DNA of 64,000 bases, from NCBI GenBank assembly GCA_027257055.1, contig JAPVLO010000019.1, positions 10,683,001 through 10,747,000 on the forward strand. The letters run 5' to 3'. This stretch comes from Cephalopachus bancanus. Its lineage: Eukaryota; Chordata; Mammalia; Primates; Tarsiidae. Positions 58,449-64,000 of the stretch are shown one piece after another (the first letter of the stretch is position 1; each line of letters starts with the position of its first letter). The position numbers and the translations under genes are program-made. The notes beneath the pieces are model-generated. The model was not told the origin of the DNA. It saw only the letters and a program-made list of their open reading frames with translations, and made no database searches.

Positions 58449-58452
58449 AAAG

Positions 58453-58708
58453 TACTGATCTTTTTTGTTCCCCGACCACCATCTTTGCAAAACTACTAGC
58501 AAATGATTAAGATGGAAGTTGTGTATGCATGTTTGTTCACTGGGATTTGGGGTGGATAGAAGTGGTTCTTTTCTTCATGGAATATATAATCTCAACAAAA
58601 AGCACCAAGTGTTAGGATAGAGAGAAGAACCCCGGGGCAATGTATGACAAAAATGATTGCCTTTATTTGATTTATAAAATTAGACTATCAGCAAACCAGG
58701 TAGGATGG
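58453..58708. other. Unassigned spacer between two LTRs
   Basis: No element recognised. Confidence 0.4.
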
Positions 58709-59069
58709 TGTTATGGACAGAACTGTGTATCCCTATATTTTATATGTTGAACCCCTAATCGCTAATGTGACTGTATTTAGAGACTGAACTTTTGGAGAGG
58801 TAAAATTAAGCAAAGTCCTAAGTGTGGGGGTAACGATTCCATAGGACTGGTGTCTTTTTAAAAAGAGGAAGAAACACTGGAGCTCTCTCTCTGTGCATGC
58901 ATATGAGGATACAATTAGAAGTCAGTCATCTAAACTAAGAAAAAAAAGCCTCACAAGAAACTAGCTTTTATGGTATCATGACGGAATTCTAGTTTTCACA
59001 ACTATGAAAAACTACATTTCTGTTCTTTAAACAACCCAGTATGTGGTATTTTGTTGTGGAAGACTGAGT
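58709..59069 (+). mobile_element. MLT1-type MaLR LTR
   Basis: Begins tgttatggacagaactgtgt and follows the MLT1 order: 'gtgactgtatttagagac', 'ataggactggtgtcttttta', 'aaaaagaggaagaaacactgg', 'atgtggtattttgttgtgg'. It is a non-coding, old solo LTR; the last bases are decayed. Confidence 0.9.
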
Positions 59070-60002
59070 AAATAGGGTAAAAGAAAACAAAACATCTTCT
59101 CTTTAAAGAAGAACCACAATATTCAAGAATTGCCAAACTGAATTCCAGTTGCAAATGAAGGAGGATTACTTAAAGATTTTAATACAAAGTGGAAAATAAG
59201 CTGAAGAAAGCCCATAAAGGTGCTTGTTGCCAAGCACTGTATTTGGCTCCTCTTGCCCTATGTAAGAAGGAAAAGTCAACATAAGAGTTGCAATTTATAG
59301 TAAAAAAAGATTTTTAAATCATCCTGTACTTAACAAAATATACTTCTTCAAATGAGCTAGTGAAGCAGTATCTAGAGGAAAATGTTAGGACTATCAATGA
59401 GAAATGTTTTGTTTGAAAGCAGAAATTATTGAGAGAACAGTGAAGCTCCCACAGTCGGGGGGGTGGCGGGCGAAGGGGTGCCTTATCAATGAAATTCTTA
59501 ACGGAATGTTAAAAAAAAAATAGAGCTTTCATAAAAACAGAAGAGCAACAATGAGATATGTAAATGTAGTTGATAAAATAAGGACTAATTACAGATAAAT
59601 TTAACATAAAATGCCAGAAGTAAAGTCCACAATTGATATGCTTGATAGACATTTTAGAAAACTAAAGCAGTGTTACAGAAAACAAATTTGAGAAGTGATT
59701 CTAGAGGGTAGAGTTAAGAGAAAAATACAGAAATAGAATGAAAGTGAAAATAATAAGTATAAAGAGAAAAGAATTTAGATCAGTGTAGAGAGTGATAATG
59801 AAGAAGATAAAATAAAGGACTTTTAAAAATTTACTTTGAAAATGTCATAAATAATATAACATTAACAGAATGAGCAAAACTATATTACAAAATGCTGTCT
59901 TATCTTAAGGGTAACTAATATCAGCTGTATTGTATTATAATAAATATATAACAAGATTATTGCTATAAATCTGACTGTAAAACTTAATGAGAGATGTCTA
60001 CT
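59070..60002. other. Unassigned DNA
   Basis: Contains a short G-rich run (cggggggg-tggcggg near 59457-59470) and A-rich stretches that may be very old LINE-1. No gene. Confidence 0.4.
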
Positions 60003-60088
60003 TCTCAAACTCCTAGCCTCATGCAATTTTTCTGCCTCAGCCTCCCTTAATGTTGGAATTACAGGCATGAGCCACCACACTAGAGCTG
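60003..60088 (-). mobile_element. Alu: Alu fragment, minus strand
   Basis: The 5' part of an Alu arm in reverse (ctgcctcagcctcccttaat, gaattacaggcatgagccac). No tail; about 85 bp. Confidence 0.85.
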
Positions 60089-60299
60089 AGACTTTCTAGT
60101 TCTGAGAAAGCAGAATAAATGTACTTTTTTATATTATTCATATTTTTTACATATTATTACACCATTAAAAACCATGGATCTTATATATAAAAGAAACATA
60201 AGAAATTTCTAATATGTAGAGAAAAGAAGATAGCTTGGCTAGAAACTTTGTCTTTCCTTTGCCACATATATTAGAGAAGCCAACACCAACAGGCTCAGA

Positions 60300-62700
60300 C
60301 AAAACAAAAAGACAACTCCAAAAGCAGCCTCCTCTCTTCATCCAAAAGACCAGAAAAGGAGCAATCTAGGAAGATGGAAAACTTTTAGACAATAAGGATG
60401 TTACACACACAAAAATGGTGGCCCTACTTTTACCCCTGCCAGAAAAGACTAAGTAGGAAGGCAAGACTTCTATTCTTACCAAGCTGTGATGAGGTGCTCC
60501 AACAGGCCTCTCACCACAGCTGGGCAGTGGCAAAGGCATCTCCTCCCACTTAGTAGAGGCTATGCGGAAGACTGTAATAATATATACAGGAAGGTAGTAT
60601 CGGTCAGGACTTTACAGCCGCCTAACTGAAACAATTTCTTCCCACACCGCCAAGGTGCTAGCAAAGGTCAAGAGTACATATCTTATTTTCACCATAATGT
60701 AGTAGTAATGAGTAATGATACATTAAGGTATTAACAGGTCCATGCTTCCTCAGAGATTCTGGGTAGAATCTTTCCTTGCCTCTTCCTTGCTTCTGGCGGT
60801 GACTATTGATACTTGGGGTTCTTTGGCTTTCAGCAGCTTCACTCCATGACAATTTCTCATTAGAAAGAGGTCAGAAAGAAATGGCTGAAGAAGAAGAGCT
60901 GTCAACCCCAAATCCCATTTTCAGAAAACATATTTTTTCACGAATGAAGAAAGATATGACATCCTTAAATAAAGAAAAATTAAGATAATGTGTCACCATA
61001 AGCTAAGTAAATGGCTAAAGGAAGTCTTTAAACAGAAATGAAATGATAAAGAGGGAATTCTGAAACATCAGAAAAGAAAAAAAATACAATTAGAATAAAA
61101 ATATGGATAAATACAATGGCTTTCTTTCTCATCTTGAGTTTTCTAAATTATGTTTGTGGTTGAGGGAAAGATTGTAACACTGTACACTGTGGTTTACCAA
61201 TTTATAAAGAGAAAATATTTAAGAAAGTTGTATTATGAGTGAGAGAGGATAAAGAAAGAGAAGTAAGATTTCTATGCTTCCCTTGAACTGGTAGAATGTC
61301 AACATGTGTAGACTTTACTAAGTTACGTACATATAATGTAACAGGTAGAACAACCAATAGAAAAAAACTACATAAAGAGATAAATTCAAAAACACTATAG
61401 TTAATCAAACTAGAGATTTAAAATATGTCTAAGCAACTAACAGGAAAACAAAGAAAAGAAAATGGATAAATAAAATTGGAACAAACAAAACAAAATAGCA
61501 CACAAATCATAAAATTATATAATTATATCACATGCAATTGGTCTAAAAATGCAAAGTAAAAGGCAGAAATTTGCAGAATGAACAAAAACAATTACCCAAA
61601 TATATGTTGTCTACAAGAAACTCGTTTCATACATGATACATATAGGTTGAAAGTTTAAAAACACAAAAACTAACACAAGTGATCACATGGTACAGCTATC
61701 AGAACAGCTAAACAAAAGTGATAATATCAATCGCTGGTTAAGTAGAGAAAGAGGATCTCTTTTACAATGGAAAAATAATGTAAAACTGTACAAGTATTCC
61801 ACAAAATAGTATAGCAATTTCTTTAAAAATTTTATATATATATACATATGTATGTTTATATATATATATATATATTATATATATATATAAAACATGCACA
61901 CTATATTTACAGGTGCACTTATAAATATTTATCCAAAAGAAAGAAAAACCTATGACCACACAAAAATCTGTACATGATTCCTCATAGCTCCTTTATTTGC
62001 AATAGGCAAAAACTAAAGAATAATTAAAATGTTCCCCAATATGTAAATAGTTAAATAAAATGTGTTATATTTATAGCATGGAATATTACTCAGCAAATAA
62101 AATGAATAGGATTTTTTTTTTAGTTGGAGTCTCACTCTTATTCCCAGACTGGAGTGCATGATCACAGCCTTCTGATTAACTGGGACACCTGATTAGCTAG
62201 GCACTCACCACACAGCCTAGCTAAATTTTTCATTGTTTTGTGTAAAGATGAGATCTTGCTATGCTGCCTAGGCTGATCTCAAACTCCTGAGAGCAAGTAA
62301 TCCTCCCATCTTGGCCTCCCAAAATGCTGAGATTATAGGCATGAACCTCTGTGGCCAGCCAGGAATGAATTATTGATACACACAACTTGGATAGATCTCA
62401 AGGGCGTTAGATTGAGTGGAAACAAAAAGTCAGCCTCAAAACGTCTCCTACTGTATAATGTAATTCACATAATATTCTTGAAATGACAAGATCAAAAAAA
62501 TCGGGAACAAATTAGTGATTGTCAGGAATTAAGGATAGTTGGGAAGAGGGGAGTGAGTGTGAGTGTACAGTGGTAGCACAACGAACATCTTTGTAGTGTA
62601 GTAGTTCTGTATCTTAATTGCAGTGGGTGGTTACAAGGATACTCTCAAGTGTCGGATAAAACACATAGAATATACACACACACTATGCAAAACAAACAAG
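60300..62700 (+). mobile_element. Very old LINE-1 (L1M-like), plus strand, patchy
   Basis: Recognisable patches occur in plus-strand order: an upstream-type piece near 60320-60370, 'cacgaatgaagaaagatatg' with 'aaaaattaagataatgtgtc' near 60940-60995, 'tgttgtctacaagaaactcg' near 61605, and the ORF2 C-terminal/3' region from about 61930 ('tagcatggaatattactcag' near 62077). An Alu splits the last part. (TA)n occupies about 61835-61890. All frames are destroyed, including the 60-codon frame at 60806-60988. Confidence 0.6.
62112..62356 (-). mobile_element. Alu: Alu SINE in LINE-1, minus strand (older type)
   Basis: A reverse, diverged Alu with a deleted middle (gactggagtgcatgatcaca) inserted into the LINE-1 3' region. 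Possible flanks aatgaatagga / ggaatgaatta. Confidence 0.88.
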
Positions 62701-64000
62701 CAAACAATAAACCAAATGAGATGTAATGTGAAATACTTTTTCATTCAGCACAACTTCATTCTTTTTGTAGGACTACTTTTCACTGCTGAAAATTTAGCAA
62801 CTTAATTGAATTTTCTAACATGGCATAACAATACAAAATATAAAAATCTCAAAAAACCTGAATGTGAATGTAAAAGAGGATAAATTTATTCTTGAGAGGG
62901 AAAATATATGATACAAATTTAACAATTTAAATCCCTAAACAACTTAAAGCTGTGTTTACAATTTCCAGCTTATATCGGCAGATATATATGCACATTCACA
63001 CATATCTATTGGAGAGAGAGAGACTGTGAAAAAATAGTGTCTTTTCTTATTGTTTTCTTGTCTCCTAATTTACTCCAATGAACATTAATTGTTATTGAAA
63101 TTAGAAAAACATTAAAAAGAAAGCATATCAATTTCTGCTTCAGAAAAATCATACTAAGTATTTAATAAAGTGGATATAACACTTTTGCAGAATTTATTCT
63201 GATTGCATATTACATATATGAATAATGTAAAGAAACAATAGGAAGTAAATAACTAGGTTCTTTCTAAGTACTAAATATGGCCAAAGACATTATATAATTT
63301 TGCATTATATATTCGGTCTGAGGCAAAAGTTTTTAAGTTAATACTAAAATTATGAGTAGTCATTTACTTGGTTTAACTGAATAATGGAAAAGTGGGTCAT
63401 TGTTAAAACTTAACAATTCATTTTTTAAATGTACTAAACTTTATTTTTATAGAGATTAAATTGTATAAGACATAAAGAAATTAGATAACATTGCTTTTTC
63501 TTAAAAACTTAAGAATTACATACAAGGAAAAAAAATCATTGGAGTTCATCCTCATTTAAAGTGTAACCACAGTCACATCTCAGAATCTACTTTAATTCTT
63601 GCAATGGAAATTTGCAGAGACTGTTCTATCTTTTACTAAATTCTGAAAATATAAAATATACAATCTAAATATTTTCTGTATAGTCTACTTTTCTTTTGCC
63701 AGGATAAACAGCATTACATACAAGTTGATTGCTTTCATCTTTGAACTCAGTTTCTACATATTTGTTTTTTTTGTAAGTCCCAGAACTGCCTGTTGTGCAT
63801 TGAATATTAGTAATAACAACTTATGATTTTTCGAAGTATTTGTTCTTAAATTATTATGTGTTTCTAAAAGATGCTAAATTAAAATAAAAACCCAATCAAG
63901 CAAAAACCAAATAAACGAAAAAAAAAAAAAGATAGGAGGGAGTTTTAACACAAGAATGAAAATATTAGAGTTTTCATCCTGATGTCAGAGCTACACTTAA
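62701..64000. other. Unassigned AT-rich DNA
   Basis: No gene or repeat recognised, apart from short A runs. Confidence 0.4.

Overview
This is a stretch of primate nuclear DNA with no cellular gene that I can recognise. It is AT-rich and consists of layered retroelements and decayed DNA transposons. I count 22 Alu elements or fragments (20 sizeable copies and two short pieces), several LINE-1s, LINE-2 and MIR remnants, LTRs of at least three kinds, a gutted ERVL provirus and a near full-length Tigger1. The longest open frame (190 codons) is the C-terminal end of a LINE-1 ORF2. Nothing bacterial, CRISPR-like or operon-like is present. Dimeric Alus place the sequence in a primate. The youngest Alus (exact target-site duplications, GC-rich body, signatures such as 'cccaaaggcgcgggattaca') are neither the AluS/AluY seen in monkeys and apes nor the lemur or galago Alu types I know, so I suspect a tarsier. 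That assignment is inference.

Layout. 1-7 kb: Alus, two TG...CA solo-LTR candidates (1492-2094, 5286-5923) and LINE-2 pieces. 7-11.4 kb: an old minus-strand LINE-1 whose 281-bp internal piece reappears as a nearly identical inverted copy at 7156-7436. 12-15 kb: two Alus, unassigned DNA and a MIR. 15.2-22.1 kb: an ancient minus-strand LINE-1 bounded by a degenerate duplication, hosting four Alus and a 93-bp retroposed fragment, and carrying four tandem ~133-bp monomers at its 5' end. 22.6-23.3 kb: LINE-2. 24.8-26.3 kb: a twin-primed LINE-1 with its target-site duplication. 26.3-30.2 kb: the longest stretch without a recognisable repeat. 33.5-40.8 kb: ERVL internal sequence split by Tigger1 and by a small retroposed 3' end, with an LTR-like unit beyond it. 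42.7-49.2 kb: Alus, LINE-1 3' ends and a second LTR-like unit containing a (CA)n array. 51.9-54.0 kb: LINE-2, then a second twin-primed LINE-1 with another (CA)n array. 54.8 and 56.3 kb: a 104-bp segment and its copy embedded in a (TA)n array. 57.8-59.1 kb: a class I solo LTR with a perfect 4-bp duplication and an MLT1 LTR. 60-62.7 kb: an old plus-strand LINE-1. 62.7-64 kb: nothing recognised.

No genes act together here. The value of the window is its insertion chronology and two unusual local copying events, one direct (54.8 to 56.3 kb) and one inverted (9.2 to 7.2 kb). Both have almost no divergence although they lie in or beside old, diverged DNA. All family names were assigned by eye.
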